A stretch of 47,717 bases of DNA from JBAZJI01 sp964596325 (GTDB taxonomy: Bacteria > Patescibacteriota > Minisyncoccia > Minisyncoccales > JAGOPM01). The translations under genes and the position numbers were made by a program. Location: assembly GCA_964596325.1 (NCBI GenBank), contig CAZQSQ010000005.1, forward strand, positions 1-47,717, written 5' to 3'. Positions 28,978 through 36,445 of the stretch are shown in pieces (within the stretch, counting starts at the first letter, position 1; the number at the start of each line of letters is the position of its first letter). A model generated the notes under the pieces. The model was not told the DNA's origin. It was given only the letters and a program-made list of their open reading frames with translations, and searched no databases.

Positions 28978-31089
28978 ATGAACAAGAAGTTATTCTTATC
29001 GGTTATTTTTGCCTTGGCCATTTTTGGGCTAATTGGGGCCAAGAGCGTTTCGGCGCAATCGCTTATTGATTCTATTCTTAAGCTGATGCGGATTAGGCCG
29101 GAAGCCAACAAGCCCTTGGTCTTGCCATCTATCGCCATTCCTTCCGGGCCAAAAACTAAAATTTCCATGAAGAAATTTTCTTCTCTGGAGGAGTTCAGGG
29201 AATTTTTGCGGAAGAACGATTCTTCGGCGCGTAATTATTCCAGCGGCCTTCGGGGTGAAATCATGCTGACCGATGCCGTTATGGCTCCCGTGGCAACCAA
29301 TATGATGGCTAAAGCCAGCTCCCCAGAAGTTGCGCCCCAAGATTCGGTAGAGAGGGTTTCTGGCACCAATGTGCAGGTTTTGGGAATCGATGAGCCCGAT
29401 ATCATCAAGACAAACGGGGCAGCTATATTTTTTTCCCCAAATTGGACTTGGCGATCAAGGCCAACGCCTTTGCTGAAAGAAGAAACAACTAAAAGCAACT
29501 CGGCAACATCTAAAGTATCTTCCCTGATCGCTCCCATGCCTCCGCTTTACAACAATGAACCGAAGATTAATGTTGTCTCGGCTTGGCCATTGGATAAATT
29601 GGCTTATTTGGGAGAGATAGACAAGCGCGGGGAAATGCTTTTGGAAAACAATACTTTGGTGGTTTTTGCCACCGATGGCGTATTTGCTTATGACGTGAAG
29701 GATCTTAAATCTCCCCAACGCAAATGGAATATCAAATATAAAGGCAATACCGGCTTGCAGACCGCCCGGCTCCATAATGGAAAAATTTATTTAGTGACCC
29801 GCACGGGGATAAATCGTTATTCGCCTTGTCCGATAATTCCCTTGGAGGTTAATGCCAAAAAAATGTCTGTGGCCTGCAATGACATTTGGTATCCGGCTCG
29901 AGCCATGCAGGCGGACACGACCTTCTCGGTTTGGACTATCAATATGCAGAGTGGGGAAGTTTCTAACAAGGTTTCTTTTGTCGCCTCAGCTCGGGAAAGT
30001 GTTGTTTACATGTCAGAGGAGAATTTATACATCGGTTATTCTTTCAACGGGGATGGCGCCAAAATTTTTACGGACTTTTTTAAGACCAAGGCTAGCGACC
30101 TGATACCTGGCGAGATAATTTCCAAGATAGAAAAAGTCGGCAACCTTGATATTTCCAAGCGCGCCAAGGATACGGAAATCCAATACATTTGGGAAAATTA
30201 TTTTGAGTCTTTTGAGGATTATGACCAAAGGCTGAAATTAGCCAATGACCTCAACAACCGTTTTGCCGATTACTATAAAAGTAATTTCCGGAATTTTGAG
30301 AGCACGGGTATTGTCAAAATTTCTTTAGGTGATTTAGCCATCCGCGCCCAAGGTGAAGTGGCGGGCCGGCCCTTGAACCAATTTTGTATGGATGAATATA
30401 AGGGGAATCTGCGTATTGCCACGACCGCGGGCAATCGGGGGCTAAGCCTCTGGCTGTCGGGCATTAATTTCTCTAATTCCCAGAGCGCTAATGACGTTTA
30501 TGTTTTGGATGCGGCGCTTAAGAATATCGGCTCAGTGAAAGATTTAGGCTTGGGGGAGAGGATTTATAGCGCCCGCTTCATTGCTGAGCGCGGATATATC
30601 GTTACCTTCAAGCAGACTGATCCCTTTTATGTTTTGGATCTTTCCAATCCGGCTAGCCCGAAACTCAAGGGCGAGCTCAAAATACCCGGTTATTCCGGAT
30701 ATCTGCATCCTCTAGCCAATAATATTATTTTGGGCGTCGGGCAAGAAGATTGGAAATTAAAATTATCGCTATTTGATGTTTCCAATCCGGCCAATCCCCA
30801 AGAATTAGATAAGTATTTGATGCAGGAAAGTTATTCGGAGGCGATAAACAACCACAAAGCATTTTTACAGGACGCCAAGCATAAAGTTTTCTTTTTGCCC
30901 GGAGGCAGCGGTGGTTATGTGTTTGGCTACGAGGGCAATAAGCTGAAACTTGTTAAGGCGGTTTCCGAAATCAATGCCCGCCGTGCCGTATTTATCAATG
31001 ATTATATGTATATCATTCATGATAATGGGCTGGTGGTGCTTGATGAGACAAAGTGGGAGAAAGCTACTGAGTTGGATTTCAACAAATAA
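28978..31089 (+). CDS. Secreted beta-propeller protein (COG4880 type)
   Basis: 703 residues. Signal peptide MNKKLFLSVIFALAIFGLIGAKSVSA, a helical N-terminal region, then a large C-terminal beta-propeller distantly related to WD40: NVQVLGIDEPDIIKTNG is the hallmark start, followed by repeated blades such as GRPLNQFCMDEYKGNLRIATT and PFYVLDLSNPASPKLKGELKIPGYSGYLHPL. Members are exported and thought to be scaffolds or peptidase-linked; no enzyme function is shown. TATAAT (28963-28968) is 9 nt before the ATG. It is followed by a terminator. Confidence 0.85.
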   Translation: MNKKLFLSVIFALAIFGLIGAKSVSAQSLIDSILKLMRIRPEANKPLVLPSIAIPSGPKTKISMKKFSSLEEFREFLRKNDSSARNYSSGLRGEIMLTDAVMAPVATNMMAKASSPEVAPQDSVERVSGTNVQVLGIDEPDIIKTNGAAIFFSPNWTWRSRPTPLLKEETTKSNSATSKVSSLIAPMPPLYNNEPKINVVSAWPLDKLAYLGEIDKRGEMLLENNTLVVFATDGVFAYDVKDLKSPQRKWNIKYKGNTGLQTARLHNGKIYLVTRTGINRYSPCPIIPLEVNAKKMSVACNDIWYPARAMQADTTFSVWTINMQSGEVSNKVSFVASARESVVYMSEENLYIGYSFNGDGAKIFTDFFKTKASDLIPGEIISKIEKVGNLDISKRAKDTEIQYIWENYFESFEDYDQRLKLANDLNNRFADYYKSNFRNFESTGIVKISLGDLAIRAQGEVAGRPLNQFCMDEYKGNLRIATTAGNRGLSLWLSGINFSNSQSANDVYVLDAALKNIGSVKDLGLGERIYSARFIAERGYIVTFKQTDPFYVLDLSNPASPKLKGELKIPGYSGYLHPLANNIILGVGQEDWKLKLSLFDVSNPANPQELDKYLMQESYSEAINNHKAFLQDAKHKVFFLPGGSGGYVFGYEGNKLKLVKAVSEINARRAVFINDYMYIIHDNGLVVLDETKWEKATELDFNK

Positions 31090-31094
31090 AGTGG

Positions 31095-31122
31095 AAAATG
31101 CAGGTGAGAGCCTGCATTTTTG
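31095..31122 (+). terminator. Intrinsic terminator
   Basis: AAAATGCAGG (31095-31104) with CCTGCATTTT (31111-31120), loop TGAGAG. Confidence 0.9.
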
Positions 31123-31127
31123 TTTGC

Positions 31128-31133
31128 TATAAT
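31128..31133 (+). promoter_or_regulatory. Extended -10 giving a leaderless mRNA
   Basis: TGC-TATAAT directly after the terminator T-run, then 5 nt (TAATT) and the ATG at 31139. The expected start of transcription coincides with the A of the ATG. Confidence 0.7.
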
Positions 31134-31138
31134 TAATT

Positions 31139-31585
31139 ATGGCTTGGCAGAAAAATAATATTCTTTTAACTGTTATTTTAACCTTAGCCGCCCTGGGCGC
31201 AGGTATGTTCTGGGGTGGGCGCGACTTGGGTAGTGAGGCAGGGCCGCCCAAGGCCTCATTAGCCGATTCGCTGGCCACGCAGGGCGCTCAAGATGGGTGT
31301 GTCACCATTGAGGATGCGCAAAATTTTGTAGGCGATGAAATTTGTGTGCGCGGCGCTTTGTTGAAAGTTTTTGTTTCTAAGAGCAAAACGGTGTTTTTAG
31401 ATTTCTGCGAAAACTATAACCAGTGTCCGTTTACGGCTGTTATTTTCAAATCGGCGGCGGCCAAGTTTGACAACCTAAAGGAATACGAAGGTAAAATTGT
31501 TGAAATCAGGGGAATGGTCAAAACCTATAAGGGCAAGCCGGAAATTATTTTGGATAAGCCCGAGCAAATCAAAATAGTGCAATAA
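31139..31585 (+). CDS. Exported OB-fold protein
   Basis: 148 residues. N-terminal signal anchor (NNILLTVILTLAALGAGMFWGG), then an OB-fold-like domain: CVTIEDAQNFVGDEICVRGALLKVFVSKSKTVFLDFCEN and EYEGKIVEIRGMVKTYKGKPEIILDKPEQI, the pattern of bacterial nucleic-acid-binding OB domains. Three Cys lie close in DFCENYNQC and EICV. It ends 1 nt before the thermonuclease gene, so both are one unit, and DNA binding outside the membrane is inferred. Confidence 0.7.
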   Translation: MAWQKNNILLTVILTLAALGAGMFWGGRDLGSEAGPPKASLADSLATQGAQDGCVTIEDAQNFVGDEICVRGALLKVFVSKSKTVFLDFCENYNQCPFTAVIFKSAAAKFDNLKEYEGKIVEIRGMVKTYKGKPEIILDKPEQIKIVQ

Positions 31586-31586
31586 G

Positions 31587-32102
31587 ATGCTGGTTTTTAA
31601 CTTTCAAAATAAGAAGCAAGTGGCTGTTTGGATAATCGTTATCCTGGCGGTTTTATTGGGCGCCGGCACGTGGGCCTCCAGTTGGAAAGTGAAGTATGTG
31701 GTAGATGGCGATACCATAGTTGTCCAAAAAGGCCGGCAAGAAAGCACCATTAGGCTCTTGGGCATTGACGCGCCGGAAATCGCCCATGAAAAATACGGTA
31801 AAACCAAAGGTGATTGCTACGGCAAAGAGGCGACCGATTTTCTCAAAGAGGAGATTGGTGGGCAAAATGTTGTTTTATTAGAAGACCCAAATGCCGGCGA
31901 CAAAGATAAATACGGCAGGAGCTTGCGCTACGTATTGGCTGATGGGAAAATCATTAATGCCGAGATGGTGCGCAATGGTTATGCTTTTGTTTATCAATAT
32001 TCCGATTTCTTTTTTGCCAAATGGTTTTATTCCATGGAAAAACAGGCTAAAAATGAACGTTTAGGCCTTTGGGGAAAAACCTGCCAATATTATTTCAAAT
32101 AA
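31587..32102 (+). CDS. Membrane-anchored thermonuclease (SNase family)
   Basis: 171 residues. N-terminal TM anchor (VAVWIIVILAVLLGAGTWA), then an SNase domain: VKYVVDGDTIVV, RLLGIDAPEIAHEKYG (Arg, Asp and Glu of the calcium and catalytic site), YGRSLRYVLADGKIINAEMVRNGYAFVY (second catalytic Arg), ending ERLGLWG. It cleaves DNA or RNA outside the cytoplasmic membrane. Together with the OB-fold partner it may feed salvage of external nucleic acids, a plausible need for an organism with a reduced genome (inference). Confidence 0.88.
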   Translation: MLVFNFQNKKQVAVWIIVILAVLLGAGTWASSWKVKYVVDGDTIVVQKGRQESTIRLLGIDAPEIAHEKYGKTKGDCYGKEATDFLKEEIGGQNVVLLEDPNAGDKDKYGRSLRYVLADGKIINAEMVRNGYAFVYQYSDFFFAKWFYSMEKQAKNERLGLWGKTCQYYFK

Positions 32103-32107
32103 TGTGC

Positions 32108-32113
32108 TAAAAT
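32108..32113 (+). promoter_or_regulatory. Extended -10 before the HD gene
   Basis: TGC-TAAAAT, 10 nt before ATG 32124; at most a very short leader. Confidence 0.55.
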
Positions 32114-32123
32114 AGTATTTGTA

Positions 32124-32903
32124 ATGGAGTTTAATATTCCCTCTAAAAATAATACCAAGCTCGCCGAGGTAATGGAGCGGGTTAAAAAAAGCGTTAAGCT
32201 CGCTACGGCTTTGCGTATGAGCAATATTACCACTATCGACCGCTTGGGTTTTAATGATCACGGGCCGACCCATGTCAAAATTGTGGCCAATATGGCGCTT
32301 AAAATGTTGCGCACTTTTAACGAAGCGGGAATTTTGCCCAGTTCGGTTAAAAATTACGGCATGTCTCCCGAGGATGCCGAGGTGATAACAGTTTTGGGCA
32401 CGATTTTGCACGATGTGGGGCAGGTAGTGCACCGCAAGGAGCATGAGGCTATCGGTATTATTGTGGCCGAACCGATTGTCAGTGAATTATTAAATGGCAT
32501 TTATGAGCAGGCGGATTTAGAGGTAATGAAGTGGGAGATTATGCATTGTATTTATTGCCATGAGCCCAATATTGAACCTTTAACGATTGAAGCGGGGATA
32601 GTAAAGGTGGCTGATGCTTTGGATATGGAAAAGGGCCGTGCTCGCGTACCTTATCAGGCCGGCAGTATTTCCATCCATAGTGTTTCGGCTATGGCTATCG
32701 AAGAAGTGGCAATTTTAGAAACCGGCAACCCGCGCTGTCCGCTGCGCCTGATAATTACCATGGGTAATCCGGCTGGCATTTTTCAAATCGATAATTTACT
32801 TACGGATAAAATCATGACTTCGGGCATTGCCAGATACTTGCAGGTCGAGGCCATGCTGATGGAAGGCAATAAGGCCGTACCATTCAAAAAATACGAATTC
32901 TAA
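32124..32903 (+). CDS. HD-domain metal-dependent phosphohydrolase
   Basis: 259 residues. Metal ligands in HD order: His in NDHGPTHVK, HD in TILHDVGQVVH, later His in EIMHCIYCHEP and Asp in IVKVADALDMEKGRARVPY. This resembles the stand-alone HD proteins common in archaea. The C-terminal 80 residues form a separate alpha/beta part (LRLIITMGNPAGIFQIDNLL). Substrate unknown; a nucleotide or cyclic nucleotide is a guess. A terminator begins in the stop codon. Confidence 0.8.
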   Translation: MEFNIPSKNNTKLAEVMERVKKSVKLATALRMSNITTIDRLGFNDHGPTHVKIVANMALKMLRTFNEAGILPSSVKNYGMSPEDAEVITVLGTILHDVGQVVHRKEHEAIGIIVAEPIVSELLNGIYEQADLEVMKWEIMHCIYCHEPNIEPLTIEAGIVKVADALDMEKGRARVPYQAGSISIHSVSAMAIEEVAILETGNPRCPLRLIITMGNPAGIFQIDNLLTDKIMTSGIARYLQVEAMLMEGNKAVPFKKYEF

Positions 32904-32935
32904 AAAACCCTCCGCCAACTGGCGGAGGGTTTTTC
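32902..32935. terminator. Bidirectional terminator between HD gene and efp
   Basis: ACCCTCCGCC (32907-32916) with GGCGGAGGGT (32921-32930), A-run and T-run flanks; serves convergent transcripts. Confidence 0.93.
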
Positions 32936-32941
32936 TATAAG

Positions 32942-33508
32942 TTATTTATTGACTCTTTCGCTGTATTCTCCCTTTTCTGTATTTATTCTGATGACGTCAC
33001 CTTCTTCGATAAAGGCGGGGACGGTAACGGATATTCCAGTTTCTACTCTTACGGTTTTAGTCACGGCCCCGGCAGTATTGCCACGAAGGTTAGGCGGGGA
33101 TTCGGTCACTTTGAGATCAACCTTCTTGGGTAAAAGCACATCAAGATATTGGCCCTCCACCATCATCAGATCCACCATGGTCTTAGCGATTAACCAGCCC
33201 ATTTTATCTCCCATGATTTCCAAGGGAATACTGATGCGTTCCTTTTTCTTTTCGGTTAAAAAGACGGCGTTTTTGCGGTCGGCGTATAAAAACTCGGCTG
33301 TAATTTTCTCATATTCAACCTCTTCAAACTCCTCTCCGGATTTGTAAGTGCGCTCCAATTTGCGGCCATCGGTTAAGTTTTTTAAGATTGTGCGCGTAAA
33401 GGCTGAGCCTTTGCCGGGATTCACGAATTGGAACTCGGAAATTTCCCAGTAATTGCTGTCTATTTTGAGGATCATGCCCCTCTCGAATTCTGCCGTGGTG
33501 ATTGTCAT
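32942..33508 (-). CDS. efp: Elongation factor P
   Basis: 188 residues, full length. EF-P rescues ribosomes stalled at polyproline by reaching the peptidyl transferase centre with a modified loop residue. Domain I carries FVNPGKGSAFTRT, with Lys at the tip (the residue lysylated by EpmA in E. coli). Domains II and III follow, ending with the family signature VTVPAFIEEGDVIRINTEKGEYSERV. The epmA homologue lies 0.8 kb away on the same strand, separated by one plus-strand gene. Confidence 0.97.
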   Translation of the reverse strand: MTITTAEFERGMILKIDSNYWEISEFQFVNPGKGSAFTRTILKNLTDGRKLERTYKSGEEFEEVEYEKITAEFLYADRKNAVFLTEKKKERISIPLEIMGDKMGWLIAKTMVDLMMVEGQYLDVLLPKKVDLKVTESPPNLRGNTAGAVTKTVRVETGISVTVPAFIEEGDVIRINTEKGEYSERVNK

Positions 33509-33530
33509 GTTAGTATTTATTAGCTTTATT

Positions 33531-33559
33531 AATATAATGGATTTTTATCTTTTGGTCAA
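33531..33559 (-). promoter_or_regulatory. efp promoter
   Basis: Minus strand TTGACC (33554-33559), 17-nt spacer, TATATT (33531-33536); leader of about 15 nt without SD. Confidence 0.75.
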
Positions 33560-33590
33560 ATATTAAGAGAATTATCGAAAGGAAATACTA

Positions 33591-33619
33591 TTGACAAAAC
33601 AAGGATAGTATGATGTAAT
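33591..33619 (+). promoter_or_regulatory. Promoter of the hypothetical membrane protein
   Basis: TTGACA (33591-33596), 17-nt spacer, TGTAAT (33614-33619), divergent from the efp promoter. Confidence 0.75.
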
Positions 33620-33642
33620 TAGTATATAACCATGGCCGTGAG

Positions 33643-33683
33643 TTTGTCCAAATACCCCGCTCGAAAGGAGCGGTTGGGACAAA
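33643..33683 (+). ncRNA. Structured leader element
   Basis: Nested stems in the 100-nt leader: TTTGTCC (33643-33649) with GGACAAA (33677-33683), and inside CCGCTC (33657-33662) with GAGCGG (33668-33673) around GAAAG. A G-rich SD follows at 33714. Candidate cis-regulatory RNA; class not recognised. Confidence 0.45.
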
Positions 33684-33725
33684 TAAAAACGGAAAGGTAT
33701 TACGTTAAAATACGGGGGGATGACA

Positions 33726-34253
33726 ATGTCGACACGAATTGGTTGGGTAATACTCTTAGTGGTAATTGTGGTTGTTGCTTGTGTTGTATTTGCGAAGGAA
33801 CGACAAAAGTCAGTATCGTCAGCATTAGGTATAGAGCTGCAAAAGGTAATTGTGGACTTTCACCGTAATATGAAAAATATTACGACTAGTTGTTTGCCCG
33901 GAGTTAAAATTTTCTGGTTCGATGATAGTTGGGCATGGATAGCTCCAGATGATGCGGAATTCCCTAAATACATGGGAGATCTCAATGCAGAAAAATTTGT
34001 CAAGATAATAGCGAGTTATCCTCAAAAACAATTAGATGATTTTAGTTGGGATTGCCAAGATATTGTAAAAGCCGGGAAAGAAAACGAATATGAAGGGGAA
34101 GCTCAAAAAGTCATTAGGAACATAGCTAAAAGGCAGGTAACATATCATATCGAGAATGGCACCTTTAAGCGTTTTCTGGACAATGGGCTTATCGTTCAAA
34201 AAAATCCCCCGACGGAAGAATTTCTTTATAAATTTGTAATAATCAAGTTATAA
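33726..34253 (+). CDS. Hypothetical single-TM protein
   Basis: 175 residues from ATG 33726, 6 nt after a GGGGGG stretch (an overlapping ATG at 33720 is less well spaced). N-terminal TM helix (RIGWVILLVVIVVVACVVF), then an extracytoplasmic soluble domain with no recognised family (VKIFWFDDSWAWIAPDDAEFPKYMGDL). The sequence looks more AT-rich and uses codons such as ATA and GTA more than its neighbours. Together with the G-rich SD and structured leader, this hints at a different origin. It sits between efp and epmA. Confidence 0.65.
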   Translation: MSTRIGWVILLVVIVVVACVVFAKERQKSVSSALGIELQKVIVDFHRNMKNITTSCLPGVKIFWFDDSWAWIAPDDAEFPKYMGDLNAEKFVKIIASYPQKQLDDFSWDCQDIVKAGKENEYEGEAQKVIRNIAKRQVTYHIENGTFKRFLDNGLIVQKNPPTEEFLYKFVIIKL

Positions 34254-34261
34254 TATCGCTC

Positions 34262-34293
34262 AATGCAGGAGAGAATTCTCTCCTGCATTTTTA
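34262..34293. terminator. Intrinsic terminator
   Basis: ATGCAGGAGAG (34263-34273) with CTCTCCTGCAT (34278-34288), loop AATT, T-run. Confidence 0.92.
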
Positions 34294-34299
34294 ATAATC

Positions 34300-35337
34300 T
34301 TATTCAAAAAACAAATCTTTATCTGGGAAGGGCAATAAATCGTTTATATCTTTAACATCAAGTAAAAGCATTTGGAGCCTATCCACGCCCACGGCAATGC
34401 CTGAAGAATCAGGCACGCCCATTTTTAGAGCCTTAATAAACTCCATATCAATGGGCAAGATTTCTTTGCCCAAAACTCCGCGCAGTTTTTGTTCTTCTTG
34501 CAGGCGTTTGTATTGTTCATCCCCATCCACTAATTCTGAAAAACAATTCCCGATTTCAATTCCGCCAATATAGTATTCAAAACGCTCAGCATACCAAGGA
34601 TCGTGTTTGCAAGGCTTGGAGAGCGCGGCCTGGGGGAGTGGGTATTCACAGAGAATAATGGGTTTGTCTTTGGGGAAATTGGGCTCCACTTCATTTAAGA
34701 ACATCAGGTAAAAAACATCATCCCAGGTGGCATTGTTTGCCACTTTATAGCCTTTATTCAGGGCTGTTTTTTTAATTTGTTCAAATTCTTTGTTTTCATT
34801 CAAATCAAAGCTGGCGTATTTTTGGCAAGCTTGGCGCACCGTCATTCTTTGCCAAGGCTTAGCCAGTTCAATCTCTTGGCCTTGATAAGTGATTTTTGTC
34901 GTGCCATAAAGCTTTTTGGCCAGGTCCACTGCCAAATCTTCGACATCTTCCATAATGGCTGTATAGTCGGCATTGGCGCGATACCATTCCAAAATTGTAA
35001 ACTCAATATTATGCGTACCCCCAAAGCTTTCGCCCCCGCGAAAAGCGCTGGACATATTGTATATTTTTTCAAAGCCAGCGGAGAGCATTTTTTTCATGGA
35101 GTATTCCGGCGAGGTGGAAAGATATCCGCGGTATTTATTGCGCTTTTCATCATAGAGATCCAAACCGATTTGTTCTAAATATGGCTCCATGCCCGGGCAG
35201 GCCAAAAGCAGGGGGCATTGGATTTCGTAGAACCCTTGCTTGTCAAAAAATTCCCGGATGTAGCGGAATAAAAGTGAGCGTTTGATTTCGCGGTCTTTGA
35301 GAGCCGGGTTATTGCGGATTTTTTGCCAGTTTTTCAT
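34300..35337 (-). CDS. epmA: EF-P lysine ligase EpmA/GenX (LysRS-like)
   Basis: 345 residues, a class II synthetase core without the anticodon-binding domain of LysRS (E. coli EpmA 325). EpmA adds (R)-beta-lysine, or lysine, to the EF-P tip Lys. Motif 2: SSAFRGGESFGGTHNIEFTILEWYRA; motif 3: GVPDSSGIAVGVDRLQML. Starts MKNWQKIRNNPALKDREIKRS, as in GenX proteins. efp is next door on the same strand. EpmB, which makes beta-lysine, is not in the window, so the donor may be alpha-lysine or epmB is elsewhere. Confidence 0.9.
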   Translation of the reverse strand: MKNWQKIRNNPALKDREIKRSLLFRYIREFFDKQGFYEIQCPLLLACPGMEPYLEQIGLDLYDEKRNKYRGYLSTSPEYSMKKMLSAGFEKIYNMSSAFRGGESFGGTHNIEFTILEWYRANADYTAIMEDVEDLAVDLAKKLYGTTKITYQGQEIELAKPWQRMTVRQACQKYASFDLNENKEFEQIKKTALNKGYKVANNATWDDVFYLMFLNEVEPNFPKDKPIILCEYPLPQAALSKPCKHDPWYAERFEYYIGGIEIGNCFSELVDGDEQYKRLQEEQKLRGVLGKEILPIDMEFIKALKMGVPDSSGIAVGVDRLQMLLLDVKDINDLLPFPDKDLFFE

Positions 35338-35379
35338 ATTTGATATTTTGATTTTAAGGTAAATTACAAAGAAAACAAT

Positions 35380-35396
35380 ATTGACTATTTGTCAAT
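35380..35396. repeat. Inverted repeat between epmA and the GNAT gene
   Basis: ATTGAC-TATTT-GTCAAT. It holds a -35-like hexamer on each strand; a plausible +strand pairing is TTGACT-N17-TAATGT. Possible operator of the divergent genes. Confidence 0.4.
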
Positions 35397-35448
35397 GATA
35401 TGTTAATGTATAAATATTAATATTTCACAAATACATAAGGAGGATACT

Positions 35449-36120
35449 TTGAAAACAAAGAAAACAATCATCGAAATTGCTAATTTGTGTCTGGAGTTTA
35501 ATGATGGTTCGCCAGAACAGTTTGAGCGCATTTGCAATGTCCGGAGTGCGGTTTGGTCTGGTGAGTGGTTGGAAGATTTGGGCATTGGCGATAATGCACT
35601 TATGGAAATGGGCCGCGTCTTTGCCAAACAGCCCGGCTATGATCATCTTCTAGTGAGCTCTGGGGGCGAGGATATTGGCTATGCTCTTTCTTATGTAGTT
35701 AAGGGTATTGGTCAAATAAACTTGGGCCAGGAAAGTGTCGTCTCGCCGCAGCTTTTAAGGGTTATGGAACCGCTTTGCAATGACAACGGATTCATTTTCA
35801 TGAACGGTATTGGTGTGGTGCCGCCGGCGCGAGGAAACGGGATTGCCGAAATAATCGCCATGATGCAGATTACCAGGCTTTTCTATCAGGCCAAGGCTTG
35901 GAAGATAAAAAATCTTTTCCTATATACGGAAAACAATGTAGAAAAATTCCTGCCCATGGATTTGCTGATGCAATTCGGATTTGAACGTTTTCCTTTAAGC
36001 GATATTGCCGACGAAGGAAGGGTTGATGACAGCGGTCAAAGTATTTTCAAAACTTATTGGGTTTGCCCAGTCAAAACAGATGCTTGGCAGGCTGCCCAAA
36101 GGTATAAAGATATCAAATAA
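35449..36120 (+). CDS. GNAT family N-acetyltransferase
   Basis: 223 residues, TTG start at 35449 chosen because a perfect AAGGAGG SD lies 5 nt upstream. GNAT motif A (acetyl-CoA pyrophosphate loop) is IGVVPPARGNGIAEIIAMM near 125-143; earlier strands include DIGYALSYVVKG; the C-terminal part has LLMQFGFERF. It transfers an acetyl group to an unknown amine. The gene is divergent from epmA. The N terminus (KTKKTIIEIANLCLEF) is cytoplasmic. Two tandem terminators follow. Confidence 0.75.
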   Translation: MKTKKTIIEIANLCLEFNDGSPEQFERICNVRSAVWSGEWLEDLGIGDNALMEMGRVFAKQPGYDHLLVSSGGEDIGYALSYVVKGIGQINLGQESVVSPQLLRVMEPLCNDNGFIFMNGIGVVPPARGNGIAEIIAMMQITRLFYQAKAWKIKNLFLYTENNVEKFLPMDLLMQFGFERFPLSDIADEGRVDDSGQSIFKTYWVCPVKTDAWQAAQRYKDIK

Positions 36121-36143
36121 TCCTGTAAGACAGGATTTTTTTA
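36119..36143 (+). terminator. Terminator after the GNAT gene
   Basis: AATCCTGT with ACAGGATT, loop AAG, long T-run. Confidence 0.88.
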
Positions 36144-36159
36144 TTATTGCCTTAAAATC

Positions 36160-36318
36160 AAAAAATCCCAAAATAACTGGGATTTTTTTAGTGCCCGCCA
36201 GGGATTATTAAATCTTAGAAAACAAGATTTAATAATGGGAGGCGCATGCATGGCCCACGGGCCATGCAAATTAGCTTCCCTTGAAAAAGTTTGTTCAAGA
36301 CTTAATAACCTGACGAGC
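36160..36318 (-). ncRNA. Candidate structured sRNA on the minus strand
   Basis: About 159 nt from a near-consensus minus promoter to the terminator above, no supported ORF. Helices seen: CTTGAA/TTCAAG (36280-36299); an outer 7-bp helix GGGAGGC/GCTTCCC (36237-36243 with 36274-36280) around TGCATGGCCC/GGGCCATGCA (36247-36268); and a perfect 13-bp hairpin ATTATTAAATCTT/AAGATTTAATAAT (36204-36236). No known class is recognised. Confidence 0.55.
36161..36189. terminator. Bidirectional terminator, 3' end of a minus-strand sRNA
   Basis: ATCCCA (36165-36170) with TGGGAT (36178-36183), A-run and T-run on the two sides. Confidence 0.85.
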
Positions 36319-36324
36319 AAAAAA

Positions 36325-36353
36325 ATCATAAGACAAGCCGGGAGCTTTGTCAA
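36325..36353 (-). promoter_or_regulatory. Promoter of the minus-strand sRNA
   Basis: Minus strand TTGACA (36348-36353), exactly 17 nt, TATGAT (36325-36330). Confidence 0.75.
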
Positions 36354-36403
36354 AAACTTTTCCACTGTTTGTTTTTGACACTCTCTGGCAATTCTGATAA
36401 ATC
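36348..36403 (+). promoter_or_regulatory. Palindrome with back-to-back -35 boxes and alarmone hydrolase promoter
   Basis: TGTCAAAAAC (36348-36357) and GTTTTTGACA (36371-36380) are perfect 10-nt inverted arms. The right arm gives TTGACA (36375-36380) for the plus strand with a weak extended -10 (TGA-TAAATC, 36398-36403). The left arm is the -35 of the minus-strand sRNA. Confidence 0.6.
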
Positions 36404-36445
36404 GTAAGAACGGACATTACAAATTAAAAAATGGAAGGAGGAACA

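Noticed and set aside
33632..33868. 78-residue plus-strand ORF MAVSLSKYPARK... in the leader
   Set aside because: It runs through a nested RNA hairpin and then out of frame over the better-supported gene at 33726; no SD. A leader peptide cannot be excluded.
36144..36365. 73-residue minus-strand ORF
   Set aside because: Its start lies upstream of the minus -10 box and the region is better explained by hairpins and a terminator.
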